Assembly: GCA_963664635.1 (NCBI GenBank) | Contig: OY761542.1 | Location: 4,340,001-4,404,000, forward strand | DNA: 64,000 nucleotides | From: VXNE01 sp963664635 | GTDB lineage: Bacteria; Pseudomonadota; Gammaproteobacteria; Pseudomonadales; Azotimanducaceae | Direction of reading: 5' to 3' | In this document: in pieces, positions 54,471-63,889 of the stretch | Layout of the letters: each line of letters opens with the position of its first letter | Numbering within the stretch: the stretch's first letter is position 1 | Position numbers and translations under genes: made by a program | Notes under the pieces: generated by a model | The model's database searches: none | What the model was told of the DNA's origin: nothing | Seen by the model: only the letters and a program-made list of their open reading frames with translations

Positions 54471-55918
54471 ACGAACCGGTCGAGATTGCCAGGCGGGAAC
54501 TCTGGGACGGCAGCGATATCGCGGAGCAGGACGTGGACCGGCTCGTGGGCCGGCTCATGAGCCGGGACGTCGACACCGGCGAACTGTTCTTCCAGCACCG
54601 CCGCTCCGAGTCCTGGACGCTGGAGGACGGGTCCGTCAAGGACGGCCATTACAGTGTCGACCGCGGCGTCGGCGTGCGGGCAATCAGCGGCGAGAAGACG
54701 GGCTTCGCGTACGCCGACGACATCGCGCTGCCGGCGCTCACCGAGGCCGCCGACGCGGCGCGGACGATCGCGCGGGCGGGCGGCGACCGCTCCGTACAGG
54801 CCTACGCCCGCCGCGCCGCCATTCCGCGCTACGACGCGTCGGACCCCATCGGCTCGGCGGGCGAAGACGACAAGGTGGCCCTCCTGTCGCGCGTCGACGC
54901 GTTTGCGCGCGCGCTCGATCCGCGGATCACGGAGGTCACGGCGCGCGTGGCCGCCAGCCACGAGATCAATCTGGTCGTCGCGAGCGACGGCACCCTGGCG
55001 GGAGACGTCCGCCCCCTGGTCCGGTTCGACGTGAGCGTCATCGCGGAGCGGGGCGGACGCCGTGAACGGGGCTTTGGCGGGAGCGGCGGCAGACACGACC
55101 TCGGATCGATCCTCGCGCCCGGACCCGACGGCGCCGCCGAGCAGGTCGCCGGCGAGGCCGTGCGCCAGGCCTTGATCAACCTCGAGGCCGTGGAGGCGCC
55201 GGCGGGCACGATGCCCGTGGTGCTCGGTCCTGGCTGGCCAGGGGTGCTGCTGCACGAAGCGGTCGGCCATGGCCTGGAAGGGGACTTCAACCGCAAGGGT
55301 ACGTCGACCTACTCCGGCCGCATCGGCGAACGGATCGCCTCGGACCTCTGCACCGTGATCGACGACGCGACGCTGGGCGACCGCCGCGGCTCGCTCACGC
55401 TCGACGACGAAGGTACTCCCGGACAGCGTACCGTGCTGATCGAGAACGGCGTGCTTGCCGGCTACATGCAGGACAAGCTCAACGCCCGCCTGATGGGCGC
55501 CACGCCTACCGGCAACGGACGGCGCCAGTCCTACGCCCACCTCCCGATACCGCGCATGACCAACACTTTCCTGCTCGACGGCGCGTCCGAGCCGGACGAG
55601 ATCGTCGCCAGCGTCGACCGAGGCGTGTTCGCGGTGAGCTTCGGCGGCGGTCAGGTCGACATCGCCTCCGGCCGCTTCACCTTCTCCGCGACGGAGGCTT
55701 ACCTGATCGAGAACGGCCGCGTCACGACACCCATCCGGGGCGCAACGCTGATCGGCAACGGTCCCGACATCATGACGCGCGTCTCCATGGTGGGGAACGA
55801 CCTGGAACTCGACCGGGGGGTCGGCGTGTGCGGCAAGGACGGTCAGACGGTGCCCGTCGGCGTCGGCCAGCCGACCCTCAGGATCGACCGGATCACCGTC
55901 GGTGGAACCCGGTCCTGA
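54467..55918 (+). CDS. tldD: Metalloprotease TldD
   Basis: 483 residues from GTG 54467. TldD forms a heterodimeric protease with PmbA (TldE), known for processing microcin B17 and degrading CcdA. The zinc site is HEAVGHGLEGD near residue 264, and the family ending GQPTLRIDRITVGGT is intact. The start overlaps yhdP in GTGA. The partner pmbA lies 0.6 kb on, beyond the opposite-strand darP. Confidence 0.96.
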   Translation: MNEPVEIARRELWDGSDIAEQDVDRLVGRLMSRDVDTGELFFQHRRSESWTLEDGSVKDGHYSVDRGVGVRAISGEKTGFAYADDIALPALTEAADAARTIARAGGDRSVQAYARRAAIPRYDASDPIGSAGEDDKVALLSRVDAFARALDPRITEVTARVAASHEINLVVASDGTLAGDVRPLVRFDVSVIAERGGRRERGFGGSGGRHDLGSILAPGPDGAAEQVAGEAVRQALINLEAVEAPAGTMPVVLGPGWPGVLLHEAVGHGLEGDFNRKGTSTYSGRIGERIASDLCTVIDDATLGDRRGSLTLDDEGTPGQRTVLIENGVLAGYMQDKLNARLMGATPTGNGRRQSYAHLPIPRMTNTFLLDGASEPDEIVASVDRGVFAVSFGGGQVDIASGRFTFSATEAYLIENGRVTTPIRGATLIGNGPDIMTRVSMVGNDLELDRGVGVCGKDGQTVPVGVGQPTLRIDRITVGGTRS

Positions 55919-56002
55919 CGCCGCTCGTTCGGGACACCGCCGCGCGGCCGGGCGGCGACATCCGCCGGGCGCCAGGGGGCGGCATCCGCCGCCCGGGGCC
56001 GG

Positions 56003-56533
56003 TCAATCCGCCGTGCCGGCGCGGGCAGCCTCGGTGTCCCGCAGCATCCGAAAGAGCCGGCGCGCGAGTTCCGCGCGCGCCGTTGGGTCCCGCGCCCCGC
56101 GAACGCGCCCGATCAGGCGCCGCAGGGCCTGCACGTCCGCACCCGGATGCCGGCCGACATACTCCGTGAGGGCGTCCGGTTCCGCGAGCAGTCGCTCGCG
56201 CCAGCGCTCGAGCCGGCGATTGTCGCGCCGCTCCTCGGGAGTCAGTTCCGTGACCCGCGTCAGCGCGGCCTCGAGCGCCTCGCGGTCCTCCGCCCGAACG
56301 AGGCGACCGATGCGCTGGAGTTGACGCCGCCGCGCCTCGCGCCGCGCAAGCCCGCGGTAGGCGGCGAGGGCGTCGGACAGCGCCTCGCCGAGCGGAATGC
56401 CGGCCAGCCGCGCGGGGTCGAGTCGCGTCAGCGCCTCCCCCAGGCGCCGCGCCGCGTGGGCGTCGCGCTTGCGGGCGGACTTGCTGATGCCCTGCCCGGC
56501 GGGTGCCGCCGGCGACACCTCGTCCGTCGTCAT
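56003..56533 (-). CDS. darP: Ribosome biogenesis protein DarP (YjgA, DUF615)
   Basis: 176 residues, basic and mostly helical, of the YjgA/DUF615 family that binds the 50S subunit during late assembly. Motifs: ISKSARKRDAHAARRLGEAL, LAAYRGLARREARRRQLQRIG and ERLLAEPDALTEYVGRHPGAD. ATG 56533 is chosen for the normal family N-terminus. It is divergent from pmbA, as in E. coli. Confidence 0.93.
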   Translation of the reverse strand: MTTDEVSPAAPAGQGISKSARKRDAHAARRLGEALTRLDPARLAGIPLGEALSDALAAYRGLARREARRRQLQRIGRLVRAEDREALEAALTRVTELTPEERRDNRRLERWRERLLAEPDALTEYVGRHPGADVQALRRLIGRVRGARDPTARAELARRLFRMLRDTEAARAGTAD

Positions 56534-56552
56534 GTGGGCTATGCTAACCCGC

Positions 56553-57887
56553 ATGTTGACGGAGGTCGTCGAACAGGAACGCGCACTCACGGAGCTGGTC
56601 TCCAGCATCCTCGACGAAGCCTGCCGCCAGGGTGCGACGGCCGCGGAAGTCTCCGTCAGCGAAGACCAGGGCCTCACCGTCTCGGTGCGGCAACGCGACC
56701 TCGAGACCGTCGAGTTCCACCGCGATCGGGGCTTCGGCATCACGGTCTACCTCGGCGCGCGCAGGGGGTCCGCCAGCACGTCGGATGCCAGTCCCGAAGC
56801 CGTGCGGGCGACGGTGCGTGCCGCGCTCGGCATCGCCCGGCACACCGGGGAAGACCCCTGCAGCGGCCTCGCCGATCCGGCACGGATCGCGACCTCGTGG
56901 CCGGATCTCGACCTGTACCACCCCTGGGAGGCCGAGCCGGACGACCTGCGCGAACTGGCCCTCGAGATGGAAGCCGCCGCCCTCGACTACGACCCGCGCA
57001 TCGTCAACTCCGAAGGCGCGCAGATGTCCACCCAGCGTGCCTGCCACGTGTACGGCAACAGCCACGGCTTTCTCGGCGCCACCAGCGCCACCCGCCATGG
57101 GGGCACCTGCGTCGCGATCGCGCGGGACGACCAGGGCATGCAGCGCGACTACTGGTACAGCGTGGCGCGGGACGCCGACGACCTCGAAGGGCACGTCAGC
57201 ATCGGGGAGCAGGCCGCGGAGCGCACCCTCGCCCGGCTCGGCGCGCGACCCGTGACCACGGGTGCCTGGCCGGTCCTGTTCACGCCGCGCATGGCCGCGG
57301 GGCTGCTGGGGCACCTGATCGGTGCGATCAGCGGCAGCGCGCTCTACCGTCGCGCTTCCTACCTGCTCGACGCACTCGGCCGCGAGGTCGCGCCGAAGTT
57401 CCTGACCCTGGCCGAGCAGCCCCACCTGCCCAAGGCGATCGGTAGCGCCGGCTTCGACGGCGACGGCGTCCAGACCGGGGCCAAGGCGTTCGTGGAGAAC
57501 GGCCGCCTGGCCAGCTATGTGCTCGACACCTATGCCGCGCGCCGCCTGGGGATGGAGACCACCGGCAATGCTGGGGGCGTCTTCAATCTCGGCGTCGAAT
57601 GCAACAAGGTCCCTCTGGACGCCCTGATGCAGGAAATGGGCACGGGCCTGGTGGTGACCGAGTTGATGGGCCAGGGCGTCAACTTGGTGTCGGGCGACTA
57701 CTCCCGCGGCGCGGCCGGCTTCTGGCTGGAGGACGGCAAACCCGCCTTCCCCGTCGACCAGATCACCATCGCCTCCAACCTCGACAGCATGTTGCGCGGC
57801 ATCACGGCCGTCGGCGACGACGTCGACGCCCGCGGCAACATCCGCACGGGATCCATCCTGGTGGGTTCCATGACCGTCGCCGCCTGA
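56553..57887 (+). CDS. pmbA: Metalloprotease PmbA (TldE)
   Basis: 444 residues from ATG 56553 (ATG 56541 is in frame and possible). The non-metal partner of TldD: family motifs VEFHRDRGFGITVYLGARRG near 45, GNSHGFLGATSATRHG near 165, MGTGLVVTELMGQGVNLVSG near 370 and DYSRGAAGFWLEDG near 392. It lacks the HExxxH motif, as expected for TldE. It is divergent from darP. Confidence 0.95.
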   Translation: MLTEVVEQERALTELVSSILDEACRQGATAAEVSVSEDQGLTVSVRQRDLETVEFHRDRGFGITVYLGARRGSASTSDASPEAVRATVRAALGIARHTGEDPCSGLADPARIATSWPDLDLYHPWEAEPDDLRELALEMEAAALDYDPRIVNSEGAQMSTQRACHVYGNSHGFLGATSATRHGGTCVAIARDDQGMQRDYWYSVARDADDLEGHVSIGEQAAERTLARLGARPVTTGAWPVLFTPRMAAGLLGHLIGAISGSALYRRASYLLDALGREVAPKFLTLAEQPHLPKAIGSAGFDGDGVQTGAKAFVENGRLASYVLDTYAARRLGMETTGNAGGVFNLGVECNKVPLDALMQEMGTGLVVTELMGQGVNLVSGDYSRGAAGFWLEDGKPAFPVDQITIASNLDSMLRGITAVGDDVDARGNIRTGSILVGSMTVAA

Positions 57888-57912
57888 CCCCGAACACGCG
57901 CTTCGCCGCGCG

Positions 57913-59310
57913 TCACGCGTACACCAGCGTCGCGAGCCCCAGGAAGGAGAAGAAACCCGCCACATCGGTGATCGTCGTCAGCACGACGCCGCCGGCGATG
58001 GCCGGATCGACATCCATCACGGTCAGCAGGGAAGGCAGCAGGCTGCCGGCGATGGCCGCCACCAGGATGTTGATCACCATCGCGAGCGCGATGACCCCGC
58101 CGAGGACCACGTCCTGAAAGGCCAGGGCGGCGCCCACCGCGACCAGCGCCGCCCAGAGCAGCCCGTTCAGCGCGGCGATGAGCAGTTCGCGGTTCAGGAA
58201 CCAGCCCAGATTGGTGGACGCGATCTGGCCGAGCGCCATGCCCCGGATGACCAGTGTCAGGGTCTGCGTCCCCGCGATGCCGCCCATGCTGGCGACGATG
58301 GGCATCAGCACCGCGAGCGCGACGACCTCCACGATCGTTTCTTCGAATACGTTGATCACGGCCGCCGCCAGGAAGGCCGTGATCAGGTTGACGCCGAGCC
58401 AGGTGGCGCGGCGGCGCGCGGAGCGCAGCACCGGCGTGAAGGTCTCCTCGTCGGTTTCGAGACCCGCCTGCGCGAGGAGCGTCTCGTCCGCGTCCTCGAT
58501 GATGACGTCGACCACGTCGTCGATGGTGATGCGCCCCGCGAGCCTTCCGTCCGCCGTCACGACCGGCGCCGACACCAGGTCGCGCTCCGCGAACATGCGG
58601 GCCACGCGATCGTCGGGCATGTCCGCGGGAATGGCCCCGACGCCGGCGTCCATCACCTCCCGCACCGTCACCTTCGGGTCCGCGGTGAGCAGGCGCGCGA
58701 CGGGCAGGACGCCGACATATTCGTCCCGCGCGTTCACCACGAACAACTGGTCCGTCGCCTTGGGCAGCTCCCGCCGCCGCCGCAGATACCGCATGACCAG
58801 TTCGACGCTGTGGCGCGGCCGCACCGCCACGGTGTCCGTGTTCATCATGCCGCCTGCCGTGTCGTCCGGATAGGACAGCACCACCTCGACGCGCGCGCGG
58901 TCCGCCGCGCTCATCGAATCGAGCACCTGCCGCAGCAGCGTGTCCGGAAGCTGCTGCAGGATGTCCGCCAGATCGTCGGTGTCGAGGGCGTCCGCCGCAG
59001 CCGCCAATTCCGCGGCGTCCATGGTCTCCGCAAAATCGCCGCGGACCTCTTCGTCCAGGCAGTTGAGCACCCCCGCGACCCGCTGGGGCTCGAGCAGCTC
59101 CCACAGGACCGCGCGTACCCTGGGGGGCGTCGCCTCCAACAGGTTGGCGACCTCGGCGTCGTCGAGGCTCTCAAGGACCGAGCGCGTCTCTTGCGATGCC
59201 CCCTCGCCCACCGACCGGACGATTTCCGGGAGCCGCGGCGGAACGTCCAGCGCCCCAAGGGGCGGCGCTCCGGTCGCTTCTCCTGCGGCCTTGCGGTCCG
59301 GGCCGTCCAT
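57913..59310 (-). CDS. mgtE: Magnesium transporter MgtE
   Basis: 465 residues. An N-terminal helical domain (LEATPPRVRAVLWELLEPQR, residues 45-140), two CBS domains (TVREVMDAGVGAIPADMPDD near 215 and VVTADGRLAGRITIDDVVDV near 248), then five membrane helices with the ion-path segment PIVASMGGIAGTQTLTLVIRG near 330. Mg2+ binding to the cytosolic domains gates the channel. It is the last gene of the npr-side operon; a palindromic repeat lies between them. Confidence 0.95.
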   Translation of the reverse strand: MDGPDRKAAGEATGAPPLGALDVPPRLPEIVRSVGEGASQETRSVLESLDDAEVANLLEATPPRVRAVLWELLEPQRVAGVLNCLDEEVRGDFAETMDAAELAAAADALDTDDLADILQQLPDTLLRQVLDSMSAADRARVEVVLSYPDDTAGGMMNTDTVAVRPRHSVELVMRYLRRRRELPKATDQLFVVNARDEYVGVLPVARLLTADPKVTVREVMDAGVGAIPADMPDDRVARMFAERDLVSAPVVTADGRLAGRITIDDVVDVIIEDADETLLAQAGLETDEETFTPVLRSARRRATWLGVNLITAFLAAAVINVFEETIVEVVALAVLMPIVASMGGIAGTQTLTLVIRGMALGQIASTNLGWFLNRELLIAALNGLLWAALVAVGAALAFQDVVLGGVIALAMVINILVAAIAGSLLPSLLTVMDVDPAIAGGVVLTTITDVAGFFSFLGLATLVYA

Positions 59311-59315
59311 GCCTT

Positions 59316-59346
59316 CGGGACGGGACGCCACCAGGGCGTCCCCTAC
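59316..59346. repeat. Palindromic GTAGGGGACG repeat at the end of npr
   Basis: Read on the minus strand it starts GTAGGGGACGCCCTGGTGGC, like the reverse of the copy at 2347-2394. GGGACGCC and GGCGTCCC form an 8-bp stem. The npr TAG stop (59343-59345) lies in its arm. Confidence 0.75.
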
Positions 59347-59612
59347 TCCGCTTCTCCGAAGCGGCCGGCGACGAGCCCCGCGAGCGCGGCAAACGCCTCC
59401 GCGTCGTCCGCGCCTCCCACCCGCAGGGTCAGCTCCGTACCCCGTGCGGCGGCAAGCATCATCACGCCCATGATGCTCTTGCCGTCCGCGGACTTGTCGG
59501 CAGCGTCGACCTCGATGGAGGAGGAGAAGGTCTTGGCGAGGTTGACGAACTTCGCCGCGGCCCGGGCATGCAGACCGAGCGCATTGACCACGGTGACGCG
59601 CCCCTCGATCAC
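59343..59612 (-). CDS. ptsO: HPr-family phosphocarrier protein NPr
   Basis: 89 residues from GTG 59612. The phosphorylated His is in NALGLHARAAAKFV near residue 15 and the Ser site region is GKSIMGVMMLAAARGTEL near 45. Neighbours ptsN and rapZ show that it is the nitrogen-branch HPr (NPr) that passes phosphate to EIIA-Ntr. The GTG overlaps the stop of the RapZ-domain gene in GTGA. Confidence 0.93.
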   Translation of the reverse strand: MIEGRVTVVNALGLHARAAAKFVNLAKTFSSSIEVDAADKSADGKSIMGVMMLAAARGTELTLRVGGADDAEAFAALAGLVAGRFGEAE

Positions 59613-59977
59613 TCCACACTCCCGGCGTGGCGCACCGTGACGTCCGGCATGCGGCCGCGCAGTTCGCGCCCGAGACGTTCGGCCATGTACACCGAGCGGT
59701 GCTGTCCTCCGGTACAGCCGATGGCCACGTGCACGCCCGACCTGTTCCCCGCCGCGAACTTCGGCAACCAGGTCTCCAGGTAGCCGCGTATGTCGTCCAA
59801 CAGCCGACCCACCTCGGGGTCGCCGTCGAGGAACTCGACGACCGCCGGGTCCCGGCCGGTGAGCGGACGCAGGCGCTCGACCCAGTGCGGATTCGCGAGG
59901 CACCGCACGTCGAACACGAAATCCGCATCCGGCGGAAGCCCGTACTTGTAGCCGAAGGAACTGACGAGGACCTTCAT
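59609..59977 (-). CDS. RapZ C-terminal domain protein (no kinase domain)
   Basis: 122 residues that match only the C-terminal half of RapZ: SSFGYKYGLPPDADFVFDVR, LANPHWVERLRPLTGRD and VAIGCTGGQHRSVYMAERLG. Full RapZ is about 284 residues and begins with a Walker A P-loop domain, which is missing. In E. coli the C-terminal domain binds the GlmZ/GlmY sRNAs. The ATG at 59977 overlaps the ptsN stop by ATGA, leaving no room for the missing domain, so this is a short form and not a window artefact. Confidence 0.9.
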   Translation of the reverse strand: MKVLVSSFGYKYGLPPDADFVFDVRCLANPHWVERLRPLTGRDPAVVEFLDGDPEVGRLLDDIRGYLETWLPKFAAGNRSGVHVAIGCTGGQHRSVYMAERLGRELRGRMPDVTVRHAGSVE

Positions 59978-60441
59978 GCGGCGGCGCGGCCGACCAACCG
60001 CAACATCGTCTCGCAGAGCTCCGCGTCCGTGTCCGCGCGCCGCAGCATCTCGCGGTTCTCCGGCACGCCGAACACCCGCGCCAGCGCCCCGAGTATCTCC
60101 AGGTGACGCCGCGCCTCGGCTTCGGGAACGACCAGCACGAACAGCAGATCCACCGGTCGCCCGTCGGGCGCATCGAGATCGAGCGGCGCGGCGAGGCGCA
60201 GCAGGGCGCCGAGGGGCCGGTCGCAGGCCATCCGGCAATGCGGGATCGCCACACCGTCGCCCAGGCAGGTGCTGCCCAGCCGCTCGCGGGCGAGGAGTTC
60301 CTCGAGCAGCCGCCGCGACTCCAGGGCCGGGTGCCTCTGGGCGACGCGCTCGCTCGCTTCTTCGAGGGCCGCCTTCTTCGACGCCGCCCGGTGGCCGGCA
60401 CGGGCACAGGACGGCAGGAGAAGCTCGCGGAAATCGATCAT
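59974..60441 (-). CDS. ptsN: PTS EIIA-Ntr regulatory protein
   Basis: 155 residues. The phosphorylated His lies in LGDGVAIPHCRMACD near residue 68; GALLRLAAPLDLDAPDGRPVDLLFVLVVPE is typical of EIIA-Ntr. It acts in the PtsP-NPr-EIIANtr chain that controls potassium, nitrogen and envelope functions. Gene order rpoN-hpf-ptsN-rapZ-npr is standard. Confidence 0.94.
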   Translation of the reverse strand: MIDFRELLLPSCARAGHRAASKKAALEEASERVAQRHPALESRRLLEELLARERLGSTCLGDGVAIPHCRMACDRPLGALLRLAAPLDLDAPDGRPVDLLFVLVVPEAEARRHLEILGALARVFGVPENREMLRRADTDAELCETMLRLVGRAAA

Positions 60442-60477
60442 CGACGACGCTGCCCCGACCCGGCGTCAGCGCACGTC

Positions 60478-60780
60478 TCAGCTCGCGCGAATGCGGTGGT
60501 CGTTGGCCTTTTCCTTGTGCTTGACCACCTGGCGATCGAGCTTGTCGAGCAATGCGTCGATCGCCGCATAGAGATCCGCGTCATCGGCGTTCGCGAACAG
60601 TTCGGCCCCGTTGGTATGGACCGTGGCCTCCGCACGCTGCACCAGCTTGTTCACCGAGAGGATCACGTGCACGTTGGTGATGTGGTCATCGTGGCGTTCC
60701 AGCCGGGTCATCTTGTTTCTGACGTAGGCCTTCAGTGCGTCGGTGACGTCGATGTGCCGTCCTGAAATGCTTAGCTGCAT
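60478..60780 (-). CDS. hpf: Ribosome hibernation promoting factor (short form)
   Basis: 100 residues from ATG 60780. MQLSISGRHIDVTDALKAYV opens the protein, followed by basic loops that bind the 30S decoding site. Short HPF promotes 100S dimers with RMF in gammaproteobacteria. It lies 157 bases after rpoN. Confidence 0.95.
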   Translation of the reverse strand: MQLSISGRHIDVTDALKAYVRNKMTRLERHDDHITNVHVILSVNKLVQRAEATVHTNGAELFANADDADLYAAIDALLDKLDRQVVKHKEKANDHRIRAS

Positions 60781-60937
60781 GAGACCTCCTTGCCCACCTT
60801 CACAGCCGAAAGTCACAGCGCCGAAGTCCCGCCGCGCCAGCGGCCGCCCGGCGGCTGCAACAAGTGTACACGCGGAGGCGTCCGACGTTTGAAACCCGAC
60901 CGACCGCCGGCCGGCAACGAAACGCCGCCGCGCCCGA

Positions 60938-62443
60938 TCACACGAGGCGCTTGCGCTGACTGGAAGGCGGCATCGACATCGAATCCCGGTACTTGGCGAT
61001 GGTGCGCCTCGCGACCGCGATGTTCCGCTCCGCCAGCAGGGTCGCGATGCGGCTGTCCGAGAGCGGCCGGCGCGGATCTTCGTCCGCGACCAGCCGCCGG
61101 ATCAGCGCGCGAATCGCCGTACTCGACACCTCGCCTCCGGTCAGCGTCCCGACATGGCTGGAAAAGAAGTACTTCAGTTCGAATGTGCCGCGCGGGGTGT
61201 GCATGTACTTGCGCGTGGTGACCCGCGAAATCGTGGACTCGTGCATCCCGACCGCCCCGGCGATCTCCGCGAGCCCCAGCGGGACCATCGCCTCCTCGCC
61301 GTGCTCCAGGAACGCCCGCTGGAACTCCACGATTTTCGAGGCCACCGCCAGCAGGGTCTCGCCCCGGTTGCGCAGGCTTTTCAGGAACCAGCGCGCCTCG
61401 CGCAGGTTGTCCCGCAGGAAGGCGTTGTCGGGACTGTTGTCTCCGCGCCGCACCAGGCAGGCGTAGTCCCCGTTGATCCGTACCCGCGGCAACGCGTCGG
61501 CATTGAGTTCGACGACCCAGCGATGGCCGTCCCTGGACACGAACACGTCGGGCTCGACGTATTCCCCGGCGAAGTCGCCGACGGCGGAACCCGGGCGGGG
61601 ATGCAGCGAACGCACCAACTCCAGGGCCGCCCCGAGTTTGTCGTCGGGCAGCTTCGACCGCCGCGCCAGGGCGCCGCGGTCCCGCGCGGCCAGGGCGTCG
61701 AAGCAGTCCGCGACGAGCATCAGGGCCGCGCGGCGATGGGGTACTTCGGCGGGTAGCTCCGCCAACTGCAGGAGCAGGCACTCGCGCAGGTCCCGCGCGC
61801 CGATCCCCGCCGGCTCGAACTGTTGGACGAGCTTCAGCATGGCTTCCACTTCCCCGACCTCGACGGACAGGTCCAGGGCAATGTCGTCTGTTTCCGCCGT
61901 CAGCATGCCGTCGCCGTCTATCGCGTGCACGATCGCCGCGCAGATGCCCCGATCCCGCGCCGAGACGGGAACCAGGTTGAGTTGCCACAGCAGGTAGTCG
62001 GTCAGGGACTCGGCGGCGCCGGCGAAGTCCCGGTCCCGCTCGGCCGGCGGCGTGCCCCCCGGGGGCGGCGCGTGGTAGATGTCGTCCCAGCTCGTGTCGA
62101 CCGGGAGCTCGGAGGGAATTCCGGCGCTCTCGAACGAGACCTCCCCGGCGGGGTCGTGCGTCCCGTCGGCCATGGACGCGCCATCCTGCTCCCACGGGTC
62201 ATCCGCAGCCCCCAGGACCTCCGCTGCGTCGGCTTCGACGCCCGCGCGGTCGTCCTCGCGCTCGGCCTCGCCCTCGCCGTCCTCGGTGTCGTCCGGATAG
62301 TCGAGCATCGGGTTGCTCTCGATGGCTTTCCGAACCTCCTGGGCGAGTTCGACGGACGAGAGCTGCATCAGGCGTATCGCCTGCTGCAACTGCGGCGTCA
62401 TCGTGACCTGCTGGCCGACCCTGAGGGACAGCGAGGGCTTCAT
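60938..62443 (-). CDS. rpoN: RNA polymerase sigma-54 factor RpoN
   Basis: 501 residues. Region I is the Gln/Leu-rich LSLRVGQQVTMTPQLQQAIRL; region II is acidic (DDTEDGEGEAEREDD); then the core-binding domain, the helix-turn-helix (MHESTISRVTTRKYMHTPRG near 370) and the RpoN box ARRTIAKYRDSM near 478. It recognises -24/-12 promoters with AAA+ activators. It follows lptB by 84 bases. Confidence 0.96.
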   Translation of the reverse strand: MKPSLSLRVGQQVTMTPQLQQAIRLMQLSSVELAQEVRKAIESNPMLDYPDDTEDGEGEAEREDDRAGVEADAAEVLGAADDPWEQDGASMADGTHDPAGEVSFESAGIPSELPVDTSWDDIYHAPPPGGTPPAERDRDFAGAAESLTDYLLWQLNLVPVSARDRGICAAIVHAIDGDGMLTAETDDIALDLSVEVGEVEAMLKLVQQFEPAGIGARDLRECLLLQLAELPAEVPHRRAALMLVADCFDALAARDRGALARRSKLPDDKLGAALELVRSLHPRPGSAVGDFAGEYVEPDVFVSRDGHRWVVELNADALPRVRINGDYACLVRRGDNSPDNAFLRDNLREARWFLKSLRNRGETLLAVASKIVEFQRAFLEHGEEAMVPLGLAEIAGAVGMHESTISRVTTRKYMHTPRGTFELKYFFSSHVGTLTGGEVSSTAIRALIRRLVADEDPRRPLSDSRIATLLAERNIAVARRTIAKYRDSMSMPPSSQRKRLV

Positions 62444-62527
62444 CCGTCGAACCTGGAAATCATGGTTGTGGGAGTTTCCCGGACTTTACGTCCACACGGC
62501 AAGTCGGGCACCCCCGGCCAACCGCCG

Positions 62528-63253
62528 CTACAACTCGAAGCGCTCGCCGAGGTACACGCGCCGGACGGTGTCGTTCGACAGGATCGTCTCGGCATCGCCC
62601 TCGGCGATGATGTGGCCTTCGTTGACGATGTAGGCCCGGTCGCAGATGTCCAGCGTCTCGCGAACGTTGTGGTCGGTAATGAGGATCCCGATCCGCCGCC
62701 GGGCGAGACCCTGGATTTCCCGCTTGAGGTCCTCCACGGAGATGGGGTCGATGCCGGCAAACGGCTCGTCGAGAAGGATGAACGCCGGCTCGCTCGCCAG
62801 CGCACGCGCGATCTCCAGCCGGCGCCGCTCTCCCCCGGACAGGCGTTCTCCGAGGGTCCCGCGGATGCCGTCCAGGCGGAACTCCTCCAACAACCGCTCG
62901 ACCAGCCGGTGCCGCTCGGCCCGACCGAGGCCGCGCCGCAGCTCCGCGATGGCCTTGAGGTTGTCCTCCACGGACAGGCGGCGAAACACGCTCGCTTCCT
63001 GCGGCAGGTAGCCAATTCCGGCGCGCGCCCGGTCGTGCATCGCCGCCCGGCTCAGGTCCGCGCCGTCGAGCAGGATCCTACCCTCGTCCATCCGGACCAG
63101 GCCCACGATCATGTAGAAGCAGGTGGTCTTGCCGGCGCCGTTCGGGCCAAGCAACCCCACGATCTCCCCACTCGCCAGCCCCAGCGTGACATCGTCGACC
63201 ACTGCGCGGTCGCGGTAGCGCTTGCGGAGGCCGGCGGCGGACAGCTCGGCCAT
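62528..63253 (-). CDS. lptB: LPS export ABC transporter ATPase LptB
   Basis: 241 residues. Walker A GLLGPNGAGKTTCFYMI near residue 34, signature LSGGERRRLEIARAL near 138, Walker B FILLDEPFAGIDPISV near 158 and the switch His in ITDHNVRETL. LptB powers LPS extraction from the inner membrane with LptF/G/C. It lies four bases after lptA. Confidence 0.96.
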   Translation of the reverse strand: MAELSAAGLRKRYRDRAVVDDVTLGLASGEIVGLLGPNGAGKTTCFYMIVGLVRMDEGRILLDGADLSRAAMHDRARAGIGYLPQEASVFRRLSVEDNLKAIAELRRGLGRAERHRLVERLLEEFRLDGIRGTLGERLSGGERRRLEIARALASEPAFILLDEPFAGIDPISVEDLKREIQGLARRRIGILITDHNVRETLDICDRAYIVNEGHIIAEGDAETILSNDTVRRVYLGERFEL

Positions 63254-63257
63254 CGCG

Positions 63258-63872
63258 CTAGCGGGGGGGCGCCCCGCGCTCGGTGGCGGGCTCCGGCTGC
63301 CAGATCATTTCCACGCTCCCTTCGCCGTCACCCTCCGCGTCGATCCGGCCCTCCCGAAGGTCGTAGTGGATGGTCTCGGCGCGGAACTCGCTGCGTTCCT
63401 GGGTCAGGTGGGCGCGTCCCGTGAGCTCCACCCGTTCCTCCAGCACGTGGTACACGATCAGCCGCGCATCGGCCCCGACCGGCTCGGCGCCGGACCGCTG
63501 TCGGTAGCGCGCCGGACTGCCTTCCGCCGTGACGCGCACGACCTGGTCGCCGTCGTACTCGATGACCATCCGGTCGGCCTCGACCAGCATCGTGCCCTGC
63601 TCCATGCGCACGTCGCCGGTCAGTATGGTGCGTCCCTTCGCGTCGACGTCCGCATGATCCGCGCGCCAGTGAATCGGCTGCTCCCGGTCATGGCCCTCGG
63701 GCGCGACCTGCAGTCCATGCGCGGTTGCCGACGCGAGGCACAGGAGTCCGAGCGCTGCTACTTGGGCGCCCGGGCGCAGCCCCGCGGCGCGCCCGGCGCG
63801 GCATGCATGGTGTCCTCGGCCCCGGAACTGGCTCATGTGGCCACTCAAGTGCCTACTCATGTGCAGCGTCAT
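63258..63872 (-). CDS. lptA: LPS transport periplasmic protein LptA
   Basis: 204 residues from ATG 63872, with in-frame ATGs at 63860 and 63836 as alternatives. A signal peptide (AALGLLCLASATAHG) precedes an OstA-type beta-jellyroll: PIHWRADHADVDAKGRTILTGDVRMEQGTMLVEADRMVIEY, residues about 68-115. LptA bridges the periplasm to LptD. The N-terminal stretch before the hydrophobic core is long and basic, so the start is uncertain. Confidence 0.9.
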   Translation of the reverse strand: MTLHMSRHLSGHMSQFRGRGHHACRAGRAAGLRPGAQVAALGLLCLASATAHGLQVAPEGHDREQPIHWRADHADVDAKGRTILTGDVRMEQGTMLVEADRMVIEYDGDQVVRVTAEGSPARYRQRSGAEPVGADARLIVYHVLEERVELTGRAHLTQERSEFRAETIHYDLREGRIDAEGDGEGSVEMIWQPEPATERGAPPR

Positions 63873-63889
63873 GTGCAGACGCGTGCTGC

